Assembly: GCA_963678375.2 (NCBI GenBank)
Contig: OY782831.1
Coordinates: 310,001 to 374,000 of the forward strand
From: JAEKNW01 sp963678375
GTDB lineage: Bacteria; Cloacimonadota; Cloacimonadia; Cloacimonadales; JAFGVF01
Length of the DNA stretch: 64,000 bases
Reading direction: 5' to 3'
The stretch's first letter is position 1. Every line of letters begins with the position of its first letter. The notes below the pieces were generated by a model, which did no database searches, had not been told where the DNA came from, and saw only the letters and a program-made list of their open reading frames with translations. Shown in pieces: positions 34,863 through 44,135 of this stretch. The translations under genes and the position numbers were made by a program.

Positions 34863-35804
34863 TTAACCTTTATAATAGAATTTTTGATTTAGCTTATCGA
34901 ACTCAGACCATTTTGAATTATCGGAACTTGCTTCAATAATCTGCTTTACTCCAGTAACCTGAGCATCCATATTATCAGCTAGATGTAGCAAGTGGGCTTC
35001 TAATGTTTGAGGAAGTCTTACGGAGCCTTTCTCATATTCACCATGATGAGCTAAAACCATGTGCCTTAACTTCATTAAAAGTTCTTTAGGAAATAAATCA
35101 ATTTGACTTGCATGGTCTGTTATCATTCTATCAACTATGACAAAATGTCCAATTAAACGCCCTTCATCAGAGAAATCAATACCTATTGCAGAATCATATT
35201 CATAGATTTTACCAAGATCATGAAGAATAGCGCCAGTTATAACTAGGTCTCTATCAACAGGATACATATCACAGGCAAAAGCACAAATCTTTGTAACTGC
35301 TAGAGTATGCTCTAAGAGTCCACCTGCATAGTTATGATGCCAGCCTTTGGCTGCTGGAGATGAGATGAAAAGATTTAACAACTTCTTGTTATCAAAGATA
35401 GCTTTCAATAATTGAGCTAAAAAGCTATTTTTAACTGAATCAACGAATTCAAAAAATTGGTCTGTTAACTCTGTAATATCTTTTTTGGTAGAAGGTACTA
35501 ACTCAGTTAAGCTGTACTCTTTTTCTTCCATATTAAATACTTCATTTATGGTTATCTGAATATTTTTATTATATTTAATTACTAGACCATGAACTTGAAT
35601 AACATCGCCCACTTCAAACATTTCTGAGATTGGGGCAGCATTTTTCCATATATTAGCAACGACAAAACCTGTTTTATCTGCAAGCTTTAATCGTAAAAAA
35701 TAATCTCTAGCTCCTTGTCTTAGATCTTTTTCAACCACCATATAATAACTATCAATCTCTTGATTGATACAGTTGGCTAAATCATTAACATTTATTCTAT
35801 TCAT
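34863..35804 (-). CDS. YhaM-like 3'-5' exoribonuclease (OB fold + HD domain)
   Basis: A 313-residue protein with an N-terminal OB-fold (about 15-95, 'KTGFVVANIWKNA', 'VGDVIQVHGLVIKYNKNIQITI') and a C-terminal HD phosphohydrolase domain with 'HHNYAGGLLEHTLAV', the signature ILHDLGKIYEYD, and LAHHGEYEKGS. This is the YhaM/CBF1 layout, a Mn-dependent 3'-5' exonuclease in Firmicutes. A good AAGGAG site lies ten bases before the ATG. It follows the exported-protein gene by 6 bp. Confidence 0.87.
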   Translation of the reverse strand: MNRINVNDLANCINQEIDSYYMVVEKDLRQGARDYFLRLKLADKTGFVVANIWKNAAPISEMFEVGDVIQVHGLVIKYNKNIQITINEVFNMEEKEYSLTELVPSTKKDITELTDQFFEFVDSVKNSFLAQLLKAIFDNKKLLNLFISSPAAKGWHHNYAGGLLEHTLAVTKICAFACDMYPVDRDLVITGAILHDLGKIYEYDSAIGIDFSDEGRLIGHFVIVDRMITDHASQIDLFPKELLMKLRHMVLAHHGEYEKGSVRLPQTLEAHLLHLADNMDAQVTGVKQIIEASSDNSKWSEFDKLNQKFYYKG

Positions 35805-35810
35805 TTTATT

Positions 35811-37724
35811 TTACTCCTTAATAATTAATAATTTGGTAAGAGGACTTTCAGTCTTATCTTGATAAGAAGCCTTTAGGAAGTATATTCCGCTTGCTAAATC
35901 CTTGGGAATGCTTATCTTGCTGCTATCATCCTTAAATTTACCTACTTTCTGTCCCCTAATATTATATAATGATACATAGTCAATTTTCCCATTCTCATTA
36001 GTTTTATAACTTAAATATTTTCCACTATTTACTGGATTAGGATAAATCACTAGAGGAGAAAGACTAGCAGCATCATGATCTTGATTAGAAACTAATATAT
36101 TGTTTTGTAGATTATATCTGTTAAAACTTATTATTTCATTTGTATCTTCTCTGTATATAATAACATTTGCAAACTTTTCACCGTTTTCCTCTGTGTAAAG
36201 ACTATCTACACTATCTGTATCATAAGAAAACTCGAAGTAACCTTCACCTTCCTCAATTAGACGTTGGAAATCAGCATAGATATTAGTAATTTCACTAACT
36301 ATAAATTCATCACCCTCTTCCGAATAATGTTTAGTCTTTTGAGAGATAAAAGCATCGATAGCTAAGTCATCAGTAAAGCTATCAAAGACATATCTTGGTC
36401 CATAATTAAAATATGAATAGTAAATAAGTGTTGAACCTTCTTCTTCTACCCCTTCTTGGCTAATATCAAAAACCTTAGGAATGTAATAGATATTATTTTC
36501 GATATTTTCTTCCATTGCAGATAAATTAAAACTATTAAAGTACTTGTTTCCATTTATCACAGTGAGTGGGTTTAAATTAATTCCCAAGTTTTGATAGTAA
36601 TTATAAGCATATTCAGAATAAAAAAGCTGGTCAGAGCCATCAATACCATAATTAAAAATCATCCAGTTTGTCTGAGCTAAATCCCTTTGAGTAGCTAATA
36701 ACCCATCTGTAATCTGGTAGTTTGAAGACAAAAAATTCATAATAAGGGCTAAATCAGAATCTTCCTGAAAATTACAAATCTTAAACATATCATTACCAAG
36801 AACATAACCGTTACTTTCATTTAATAAAGTAGTTGATATTTTATACTGAGAGTTCTCTACTGGTAGTTGTAGTAAGACAGGTTCATTATCTTCTGAAGAA
36901 AGATCACTCAAGGCTGGTATGTCTATTTCAAGATATGTGTAAGTAGTATCATAAACTTCCGCATCAGGGTGCTGTATCTCTATTTGCATCACAGCATTTT
37001 CCAGATTTTCCTCAGAATAGTTTCTAATGTTATACTTATAGATCCATAAGTCTTCATCACTATATTCTAATCCTACATCAAGAAGTTCTACTCGTATTGA
37101 ATCAGCTACGATATCATAGTTTAAGTTAAGATAACCATCTACAGAATACAACAACTCTTGCCTAACATTAATGTCATAAAAGCTATTGAAAGCTACTTGA
37201 CCATCATTAATAATCTTGTAAAAACTATTAGTTCCTTGACCATGTGCTGAAGCCATAAAGTTATTAGCAAAGTTAGTAGCATTATCTACTATAATCCACA
37301 TTCCCTGGCCTGTATAAGGACTAGACAGTTGAAAATCATTCCAACCACTTTCAGTGATTGTTATATTTTGAAGATTTAGTTGATCTATTTGTTGACCATA
37401 GAGAGGGTCAAATTGAGAATCTTCATCATAAGTAAAAGCTCTGAGACTTATTGGATTATCAGGAATAGTTGGGAAATAAATGTTTACAGCTGTAATTGTC
37501 ATTGAAAGAACATTAGGTCTAAAATCTTCACCAACAATCTTTACTGCCCATGTATCTGAACCATACCAGTGAGAGACAGCAGTATCATTTTCATAATAAG
37601 ACATAGAATAGTCTCTTTGACTAGTTACTACGTCTTCTGTTGGGATTCTTTCTATTGAGTTTAATAAAGTAAAATTAAACAAGCTTAAGAATAATAGTGT
37701 TTTAAAAAGTGTCTTTAAGTTCAT
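35811..37724 (-). CDS. Exported protein with C-terminal sorting domain, in the translation operon
   Basis: A 637-residue secreted protein of unknown function. The signal peptide is about residues 1-22 ('LKTLFKTLLFLSLFNFTLLN'). The body is beta-rich without a family I can name; the 290-400 region ('WMIFNYGIDGSDQLFYSEYAY..PLTVINGNKYF') recalls Omp28-like thioredoxin-fold proteins, a weak match. The end is a sorting domain: IYPNPVNSG, 'VSLYNIRGQKVGKF', 'LASGIYFLKASYQ'. The ATG at 37724 has AAGGA seven bases upstream and lies 23 bp inside ribF. An exported surface protein between ribF and yhaM-like genes is unexpected. Confidence 0.75.
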   Translation of the reverse strand: MNLKTLFKTLLFLSLFNFTLLNSIERIPTEDVVTSQRDYSMSYYENDTAVSHWYGSDTWAVKIVGEDFRPNVLSMTITAVNIYFPTIPDNPISLRAFTYDEDSQFDPLYGQQIDQLNLQNITITESGWNDFQLSSPYTGQGMWIIVDNATNFANNFMASAHGQGTNSFYKIINDGQVAFNSFYDINVRQELLYSVDGYLNLNYDIVADSIRVELLDVGLEYSDEDLWIYKYNIRNYSEENLENAVMQIEIQHPDAEVYDTTYTYLEIDIPALSDLSSEDNEPVLLQLPVENSQYKISTTLLNESNGYVLGNDMFKICNFQEDSDLALIMNFLSSNYQITDGLLATQRDLAQTNWMIFNYGIDGSDQLFYSEYAYNYYQNLGINLNPLTVINGNKYFNSFNLSAMEENIENNIYYIPKVFDISQEGVEEEGSTLIYYSYFNYGPRYVFDSFTDDLAIDAFISQKTKHYSEEGDEFIVSEITNIYADFQRLIEEGEGYFEFSYDTDSVDSLYTEENGEKFANVIIYREDTNEIISFNRYNLQNNILVSNQDHDAASLSPLVIYPNPVNSGKYLSYKTNENGKIDYVSLYNIRGQKVGKFKDDSSKISIPKDLASGIYFLKASYQDKTESPLTKLLIIKE

Positions 37725-38610
37725 CAATCATCCTTCTGGAGTTAACTACATCTGCTGCAATAGCATGTTTTAAGTCATCAATACTGGAATACTTCATCTC
37801 ATCGCGAAGTTTTCTCACGAAGCTGGTCTCAACTTCTTCCCCATAAATATCTTTATCAAAATCCAAGATATAGGATTCAATTTTCTGGTCAAGAGAATTA
37901 CTGACTGTTGGATTCTTACCAATATTTGTAATACTATAAAAGACTCCCTGCCTAGTAAGTGTCTGTGATAGATAAACCCCATCAGGGGGAGTTAATTGAG
38001 CAGCTGTTAAGGCTTGAATATTAATAGTTGGGTAGCCTAAAGTTCTCCCTAATCGCTTACCTTCAATCACTTTACCCCAAAAAGAAAACCTTCTACCTAG
38101 ATATTCACCAGCTTTAAAGAGTTGACCTTGTTTTATGAGCTTACGGATTATTGAAGAAGAAACAATATTACCTTCAATGATAAGGGGATCTACCTGAAAA
38201 GTCTTATATTTGAACAAAAATTCATGATTCTTGATAAAATCATAATCCCCTTGTCTATTTTTACCAAACTTTGTATCATAGCCTAGGACAATAGCTTTAG
38301 GGTGAAATTTATCTATTAATTCATTCTTTAAGAATTCATAAGGAGACATATTAGCAAATTCTTTTGTAAAGTTAACTAATTCAATATGATCAATACCACA
38401 TTTATGCAGTAGAGATATTTTCTGACTAGTTGTGGTTAGGAGATAGGGGTCTAGCTTTCCACCAAGACTTATCTTTGGATGAGTTTGATAAGTTACTATC
38501 AAAGGTTGGCAATCATAGTCTTTTGCCACTTGAATAAGCCTAGTCAGTAGCTTGCAATGTCCTAGATGTACTCCATCAAAATTACCTACAGTTAATACTA
38601 TATCTGCCAT
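37702..38610 (-). CDS. ribF: Bifunctional riboflavin kinase / FAD synthetase
   Basis: A 302-residue enzyme converting riboflavin to FMN and then FAD. The N-terminal adenylyltransferase domain has VGNFDGVHLGH and 'SSSIIRKLIKQGQL'. The C-terminal kinase domain has 'GKVIEGKRLGRTLGYPTINI', 'PPDGVY', 'NIGKNPTV' and 'ESYILDFDKDIYGEEVETSFVRKLRDEMKY'. It shares one base with truB upstream. The truB-ribF neighbourhood is widespread in bacteria. Confidence 0.96.
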   Translation of the reverse strand: MADIVLTVGNFDGVHLGHCKLLTRLIQVAKDYDCQPLIVTYQTHPKISLGGKLDPYLLTTTSQKISLLHKCGIDHIELVNFTKEFANMSPYEFLKNELIDKFHPKAIVLGYDTKFGKNRQGDYDFIKNHEFLFKYKTFQVDPLIIEGNIVSSSIIRKLIKQGQLFKAGEYLGRRFSFWGKVIEGKRLGRTLGYPTINIQALTAAQLTPPDGVYLSQTLTRQGVFYSITNIGKNPTVSNSLDQKIESYILDFDKDIYGEEVETSFVRKLRDEMKYSSIDDLKHAIAADVVNSRRMIDELKDTF

Positions 38611-39467
38611 TATTTGAATACCTTTTTAGCCTGTAATACAGACTTATCAACTCTTGCGATTCCTTTGGTTTCATCCTTGAATTTAACTATTACTAAGTCT
38701 GCGTCCGCTTGGTCAGGAACTTGTATTTCCCTCCCAAACCAGTAATCTGAGTTTTGTTTTTCATTAAGTTGAATAACTGGACAATCAATAAAACGTTCAA
38801 TTGGAAGTAAGAATTGCTCCCAGTTATCAGAAGTAATATCATCTAAGTTGATAGCATCTGCAATATGACTATCAGATACAGACAAACGATCTAACTTTAT
38901 AGTAGTAGCAATAGTACCATACATTTCAGCAATCTGCTCACTTAAGCTCCTGATATAAGTACCCTTACTTACTTTGCATTTATATGTCAAGATGGGAAAG
39001 GAGTAGTCTATAATTATAAAATCAGATATGGAAATAGGTCTAGGATTCATAACGAAATCTTGTTTTTTTCTAGCTAGTTTATAAGCTCTTTGTCCATCTA
39101 CTTTTATTGCAGAGTAAATAGGGGGAATCTGTTCTCTTAAATTTTCTACTTTCGCTTTGAGAAAGTCTTCATCGATTGGAAAATAATCAAGATTTTCTTC
39201 CACAATAACTTGTCCAGTGGAGTCACCAGTATCAGTTTTTATTCCAAACTGCAATTGAACTTGATAACTTTTATCATAATTTGTGAGATACTGAGCTATT
39301 TTAGTAGCTTTACCTACTAGGATCTGCATCAAGCCTTCAGCAAAAGGATCTAGAGTACCTGCATGACCAATTTGTTTAATATTTGTTATTCTTCTTAGCC
39401 GTCTAATTATATCAAATGATGTAATTCCAACCGGCTTATTTATTAAGAGGATTCCTAGTTTATCCAT
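38610..39467 (-). CDS. truB: tRNA pseudouridine(55) synthase
   Basis: A 285-residue enzyme isomerising U55 in the T-loop of tRNAs. It has LLINKPVGITSFD, the catalytic GHAGTLDPFAEGLM with its Asp, YDKSYQVQLQFG, 'QIPPIYSAIKVDGQRAYKLAR' and the 'CKVSKGTYIRSL' segment. It overlaps the DHH phosphoesterase gene by 8 bp and ribF by one base. Confidence 0.96.
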   Translation of the reverse strand: MDKLGILLINKPVGITSFDIIRRLRRITNIKQIGHAGTLDPFAEGLMQILVGKATKIAQYLTNYDKSYQVQLQFGIKTDTGDSTGQVIVEENLDYFPIDEDFLKAKVENLREQIPPIYSAIKVDGQRAYKLARKKQDFVMNPRPISISDFIIIDYSFPILTYKCKVSKGTYIRSLSEQIAEMYGTIATTIKLDRLSVSDSHIADAINLDDITSDNWEQFLLPIERFIDCPVIQLNEKQNSDYWFGREIQVPDQADADLVIVKFKDETKGIARVDKSVLQAKKVFK

Positions 39468-40470
39468 ATATTTTAGTTTTTATTTCAGCTAACACCTTTT
39501 CAAGAATCTCGTCAATCTTGCCCTTAGCAGTAAAACCTGCAGCTTTATCATGTCCACCACCACCAAAAGACTTAGCAATCACTTGAACATTATGGTTTTC
39601 AGACCTTATTGAAAACTTAAATTCATCACTTGTTTTTTCCCAGTAATAAAGGACAACTTGAATACCCTTAACACCTTTAACCCATTGAGTCATTTTTGAA
39701 GTGGCAGAATCAGCTAAGTTATTACTATCAAGAAAGTCTCGTGAGGTATGATAAAGAAGAGTCTTATTATCATGATGCAAACTTATGGTTGCAAGACTCT
39801 GACCAATCATTTTAAATTCTCTGGCTTCTTTTTCATAAAGAAACTTTGTAGTTATCTCAGCTGGAACGATACCAAATTCTAGTAGTTCCTGGCAAACCTG
39901 AAATACCTCTTGGTTAACATTGGTATTTAAAAAGTTATTGGTATCATTTATAATTGTGGTATAGATAGACTTAGCAAAGTAGTTTTGAGTAAGCTTATCA
40001 AGTTTCTTTAAGTCATTTTTAAGAAGATTGAAGATAATAATTCCTACAGAAGCAGCTTGTGTATTGATATAGTAATCTGCTTTTTCAATAACCTTGGTTA
40101 TTATATGGTGATCAATGACTAAGACTCTTTTAGCTTTTTCAACTAATAGTTTTGCTTCATTGATTCTATCGAAACCATGGCAATCAATTATCATCAAGTT
40201 ATCATAAGACATATCACTGGTCAATTGTTTAGTATTATCTTCTACTTGTAAAAAAGCTAACTTATCTAAACTTTCACCTTGTAAAATGATATCTAATTGG
40301 ATTTGCTGACTAGAGAAAAAACTTTTAAGCCCTAAGCAAGCAGCTAGTCCATCACCATCTGGATTATTATGAGTTACTATGGCAAAAGACTCTCCACCTT
40401 TAACTGCTTCTTGCATTTCATTAAGTTTTTGGTAGAGATCTGATAAGGTATTAATCTTCTTCTGATTCAT
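39460..40470 (-). CDS. nrnA: DHH/DHHA1 phosphoesterase, NrnA-like
   Basis: A 336-residue nuclease of the NrnA type, which degrades short oligoribonucleotides and pAp. The DHH domain has 'VTHNNPDGDGLAACLGL', MIIDCHGF and VIDHHI. The DHHA1 domain has 'SIRSENHNVQVIAKSFGGGGHDKAAGF'. Placement between rbfA and truB is the common order in many bacteria. It overlaps rbfA by 20 bp. Confidence 0.93.
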   Translation of the reverse strand: MNQKKINTLSDLYQKLNEMQEAVKGGESFAIVTHNNPDGDGLAACLGLKSFFSSQQIQLDIILQGESLDKLAFLQVEDNTKQLTSDMSYDNLMIIDCHGFDRINEAKLLVEKAKRVLVIDHHIITKVIEKADYYINTQAASVGIIIFNLLKNDLKKLDKLTQNYFAKSIYTTIINDTNNFLNTNVNQEVFQVCQELLEFGIVPAEITTKFLYEKEAREFKMIGQSLATISLHHDNKTLLYHTSRDFLDSNNLADSATSKMTQWVKGVKGIQVVLYYWEKTSDEFKFSIRSENHNVQVIAKSFGGGGHDKAAGFTAKGKIDEILEKVLAEIKTKIYG

Positions 40471-40816
40471 TCTCTTCTCTATTTATTTTGTCAAAAATTG
40501 ATTCTATTTTCATTAGATTATCTTGTGATTTATCATAATAGAATCTAATATCAGGAATGATTCTCATAATTTTTGCATCAGCTATATGTTTTTTAAACTG
40601 ACCAGATGCTTTAGTTAAACAATCAATCATTTCTTCTTTTGATAAATCAGAATCATTATCATAAAAATAGATTTTTGCTTGGCGCAAATCAGGAGAGATT
40701 TCAACGTCTGAAAAGAATACACTTTTCAGACGCTCATCTCTAAGACTATATAATACAACAGTATTGAACAATTTCTTTAGTTCTTTCTGTAATCTTAATA
40801 TTTTAATAGATGCCAT
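40451..40816 (-). CDS. rbfA: 30S ribosome-binding factor A
   Basis: A 121-residue single KH-like protein needed for late 16S rRNA maturation. It starts 'ASIKILRLQKELKKLF' and has 'VFFSDVEISPDLRQAKIYFY' and 'RIIPDIRFYYD', characteristic of RbfA. The Asp/Glu-rich tail is common. It begins 2 bp after the infB stop with no independent ribosome site visible, so it is probably coupled to infB translation. Confidence 0.93.
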   Translation of the reverse strand: MASIKILRLQKELKKLFNTVVLYSLRDERLKSVFFSDVEISPDLRQAKIYFYDNDSDLSKEEMIDCLTKASGQFKKHIADAKIMRIIPDIRFYYDKSQDNLMKIESIFDKINREENESEED

Positions 40817-40817
40817 A

Positions 40818-43610
40818 TTACAACTTTTGTTTTTCTTCTACTTCGATGAAGGATTCAATTACATCACCTTCTTTAAGGTCATTAAAGTTTTCAAAACCGA
40901 TACCACATTCTGTACCAGCTTTTACAACTTTTACATCATTTGCGAAGTGTTTTAGTGAAGATAATTTACCTTCATAAAGCATAACATCATTTCTATAAAT
41001 ACGGGCTTTACCTGAATTTTCGATATAGCCTGTTTCAACAGCACAACCAGCAATATTTCCAACTTTCTTGATTTTGAAAACTTCCTTAACTCGAGCTGAA
41101 CCTGTTGCTTTTTCCACAAGTTTTGGTGCTAACATACCTTCCATAGCAGATCTAAGTTCTTCTATAGCATCATAAATAATATGATAGAGCTTAATTTCAA
41201 CACCGTCATTTTCAGCTAGCTTCTGGGCTTTTCCGTTAGTACGGACATGGAAACCTATGATTATGGCATTAGATGCAGAAGCTAAAGAAACATCAGCTTC
41301 ATTAATACCACCCACAGACTTACGGATAATCTGAACTTTAATTTTTTCTGTTGATAGTTTTTCAAATGAATCGCATAGAGCTTCCACTGAACCATCTGTA
41401 TCAGCTTTAACTATAAGATCAATTGTAAGAGTTTCATTCTCTTTAATTCTATCAAAGATATTATGAAGACTTGCTTTATTTTGGAAGTTCTCTCTTTCTC
41501 TTCTAATTATAGTTCTTTCTGATGAAATATTTTTAGCAACTTTATCAGATTCAACAACGTTGAGAATATCACCAGCTTTAGGTACATCGTTAAGGCCATA
41601 AAGTCTAGCTACATCTGAAGCACCTAGTTCTTTAAGTTCATTGCCTCTTTCATCCTCAAGTTTTCTAACTTTACCATAGGTTGAACCACAGATAATTGAA
41701 TCACCTTTTTTAAGAGAACCTTGACGAAGTAGTAAGGTAATTATAGTACCCATACTTGCATCTTTTTCAGATTCAATCACAATACCTTCACCAGGAATAT
41801 CTGTTTTAGCCTTGTACTCTTCAACATCTGTAGTAAGAAGCATCAAGTCTAATAAATCATTAATTCCTTCTCCAGTATGGGCAGAACATTTAGTCCACAG
41901 AACATCTCCCCCATAGCCTTCCAAGTAGATACCTTTTTCAAGAAGTTGTGATATTGTTTTATCCACATTCACATTAGGAAGATCAATCTTATTGATAGCA
42001 ATAATAAGAGTTACTCCTGATGCTTTTGCATGGTCAATAGCCTCAATAGTTTGAGGCATCACCCCATCAGTTGCGGCTACAACAATAACTGCAATATCAG
42101 TAACATTTGCACCACGAGCTCTCATTGCTGAGAAAGCCTCATGACCTGGTGTATCCAAGAATGTTATCTTTCTATCATTATAAGTAATCTGATAAGCACC
42201 TATATGCTGAGTAATTCCACCAGACTCACCAGCAACAACATTTTCATTTCTGATATAGTCCAAAATGGAGGTTTTACCATGGTCAACATGTCCCATGATA
42301 GTAACAATAGGTGGTCTCTCTACTTCTTCAGCATCTTCAAAGACTTCTGCATCTTTATAGATGATTTCTTCACCTATTTCATCTTCAAACTCATAATCAA
42401 TACCAAATTCAGTACACATAAGTTCTAAGGAGTCACGATCTAATCTTTGATTGATAGTAACCATCTGACCTAAAGCAAAGAATTTTGCAATAATATCAGT
42501 AGCTGCTACACCAAGAATATTAGCAAGTTCACTTACAGAAGTAAACTCAGTAATTCTTACTACTGCATCCTCTGGAAGTTGTTTCTGTTTTGCTTCTTTA
42601 TGGTATTTTTTAACTTTCTTAGTTTTTTTAAGAGTCATTTTAATATTCTTGGAAATTTGAGATTCATCAAGTTCCACAGGAATACTAGTATATTTATCTC
42701 TTTTCTTAGCAGATTTTATCTTGTTCTGTAGATGTCTGCTTGTATCACCAAAGTCTTTTGATGATTTCTTATTCTTACCAAATTTTTTAGAGATTTCTTG
42801 CTTTTTAGCTAAATCATCTGCAGGAGCTATACCTGGAGCAATAACTGATGATTTTATGCTATGAGAATCTCTTTTCTTAGTATCGAACTTACGTCCACCA
42901 TCTTTACCAGCGAAACCTGGCTTCTTGTCGTAAGGTGGTCGTCCACCATCTTTATTGAATGGTTTTCTCCGATCTCTGTTCTGGTTGTCATTACGATAAC
43001 CACCTCTTTTATCTCTATTATCAGTATTTTTTTGTTGGTTAGCCTTTCTTTCTTCCACATTGCTTGCATGATAGTATGAATCTTCTGTAGCAGGCTGGCT
43101 CTTTTTCTTAAGCTGAGCTAAGATACTAGCAGTACTAGCCATAGGTATTGCAGCAGTAGCTGTATCATCTTTTGTTTTCTTAGCTGAAGAATGATCTTTA
43201 TTACTTTCTTTTTTATGACTAGTGCGTGCTTTATTTTGATGTTGATTATCTCTTTTCTCACCAAAAGCTCTTTCACTTCTCTTAGTCTCAGTCTTTTCTT
43301 TCTTTGCAGGAGCTGTTTCATCTTTACTAACTGATTTAGCAGCTTTAGCTCTTTCTTCTTCAAGTTCTTTCTTTTTTTCTCTTGCTTTATCTTCTTGTGC
43401 TTTTAATTGTCGTTGTGCATCTTCTTTATCATGCTTCTTGTTAGCTGATATTTGATCATTAAACATAGCTCTAATCTTTGTTGCCACGTCGTCATCGAGT
43501 AAACTCATATGACTCTTTACGACAATACCTAAATCAGCTAAAGTCTTTTTCAAGGCAGAAGCAGAAATTTTTAACTCTTTAGCAAGTTCATGTACTCTGG
43601 TATTAGACAA
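40818..43610 (-). CDS. infB: Translation initiation factor IF-2
   Basis: A 930-residue GTPase that delivers initiator tRNA to the 30S subunit. The IF2_N domain starts with SNTRVHELAKELKIS. A highly charged Lys/Asp/Arg-rich low-complexity region spans about 50-340, then a second IF2_N-like helix domain. The G domain (about 437 onward) has MGHVDHGKTS, LDTPGHEAF and INKIDLP. Domains II-IV complete the C-terminus. The frame extends to 43622, but the TTG at 43610 lies just after GGAGG and gives the standard N-terminus, so a TTG start is chosen. Confidence 0.97.
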   Translation of the reverse strand: MSNTRVHELAKELKISASALKKTLADLGIVVKSHMSLLDDDVATKIRAMFNDQISANKKHDKEDAQRQLKAQEDKAREKKKELEEERAKAAKSVSKDETAPAKKEKTETKRSERAFGEKRDNQHQNKARTSHKKESNKDHSSAKKTKDDTATAAIPMASTASILAQLKKKSQPATEDSYYHASNVEERKANQQKNTDNRDKRGGYRNDNQNRDRRKPFNKDGGRPPYDKKPGFAGKDGGRKFDTKKRDSHSIKSSVIAPGIAPADDLAKKQEISKKFGKNKKSSKDFGDTSRHLQNKIKSAKKRDKYTSIPVELDESQISKNIKMTLKKTKKVKKYHKEAKQKQLPEDAVVRITEFTSVSELANILGVAATDIIAKFFALGQMVTINQRLDRDSLELMCTEFGIDYEFEDEIGEEIIYKDAEVFEDAEEVERPPIVTIMGHVDHGKTSILDYIRNENVVAGESGGITQHIGAYQITYNDRKITFLDTPGHEAFSAMRARGANVTDIAVIVVAATDGVMPQTIEAIDHAKASGVTLIIAINKIDLPNVNVDKTISQLLEKGIYLEGYGGDVLWTKCSAHTGEGINDLLDLMLLTTDVEEYKAKTDIPGEGIVIESEKDASMGTIITLLLRQGSLKKGDSIICGSTYGKVRKLEDERGNELKELGASDVARLYGLNDVPKAGDILNVVESDKVAKNISSERTIIRRERENFQNKASLHNIFDRIKENETLTIDLIVKADTDGSVEALCDSFEKLSTEKIKVQIIRKSVGGINEADVSLASASNAIIIGFHVRTNGKAQKLAENDGVEIKLYHIIYDAIEELRSAMEGMLAPKLVEKATGSARVKEVFKIKKVGNIAGCAVETGYIENSGKARIYRNDVMLYEGKLSSLKHFANDVKVVKAGTECGIGFENFNDLKEGDVIESFIEVEEKQKL

Positions 43611-43622
43611 TATTCCTCCCAA

Positions 43623-43952
43623 TTAGTGAGTTATTAATTTCAATATTCCATTCGAAAAGTCTGTATCGGTTATTACAATAACACTCACGGGTTGATGGCC
43701 AATACTTTCACCAATACTTTGCATTGATCTTATCTGAATTATAGGGCTTTTCGAATCATTAAATTTAGTAATTTTTTTCAAATTATTTTCCGATATGTCT
43801 TTACTTATTATTATTACTTTTATCTTTCTATTCAAAGTCTTGAGCATACTTATTCCAAACTTCAATTTACCTGCTCTCCGGGCAAACTGAAGAAGTCTTA
43901 TTAGTTTCTCTTCTGTTTTTTCTGCAACCTCTTTAATCTCTTTTGTTTCCAT
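43623..43952 (-). CDS. L7Ae-family RNA-binding protein, YlxQ-like
   Basis: A 109-residue L7Ae/L30e-fold protein in the position of YlxQ (nusA-ylxR-ylxQ-infB). It has 'LIRLLQFARRAGKLKFGISM', then 'IKVIIISKDISENNLKKI' and the hydrophobic 'VSVIVITDTDFSNGILKLI'. Such proteins bind kink-turn RNA. The start is uncertain: the ATG at 43973 gives a long overlap with ylxR and neither ATG has a clear ribosome site, so I use 43952. Confidence 0.82.
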   Translation of the reverse strand: METKEIKEVAEKTEEKLIRLLQFARRAGKLKFGISMLKTLNRKIKVIIISKDISENNLKKITKFNDSKSPIIQIRSMQSIGESIGHQPVSVIVITDTDFSNGILKLITH

Positions 43953-44134
43953 ATAGATAACTTTTCTATACATTGGTTATTGTCACAAACATAATATCCT
44001 CTTCCTGGTAATTTTCTTTTTAAGTCGTAGGCAATGTTATTATCGATTACTTGAAATCTAATCATATTCTCTTGATAATCTTTGCTTCTACAGACAACAC
44101 AGGTGCGGATTGGTTTGTGAGATTCACAACACAA
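43901..44134 (-). CDS. ylxR: YlxR (DUF448) RNA-binding protein
   Basis: A 77-residue small basic protein. PIRTCVVCRSKDYQENMIRF and 'LPGRGYYVCDNNQCIEKL' are signature sequences of YlxR, which in some bacteria modulates RNase P or transcription. The start is TTG with GGAGG nine bases upstream, directly after the nusA stop. The C-terminus is very basic. It has the expected place between nusA and ylxQ/infB. Confidence 0.9.
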   Translation of the reverse strand: MCCESHKPIRTCVVCRSKDYQENMIRFQVIDNNIAYDLKRKLPGRGYYVCDNNQCIEKLSIWKQKRLKRLQKKQKRN

Positions 44135-44135
44135 C

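Noticed and set aside
43118..43363. Lys/Leu-rich minus-strand ORF inside infB
   Set aside because: It lies out of frame in the low-complexity IF-2 linker; composition follows the repeats of the real gene.
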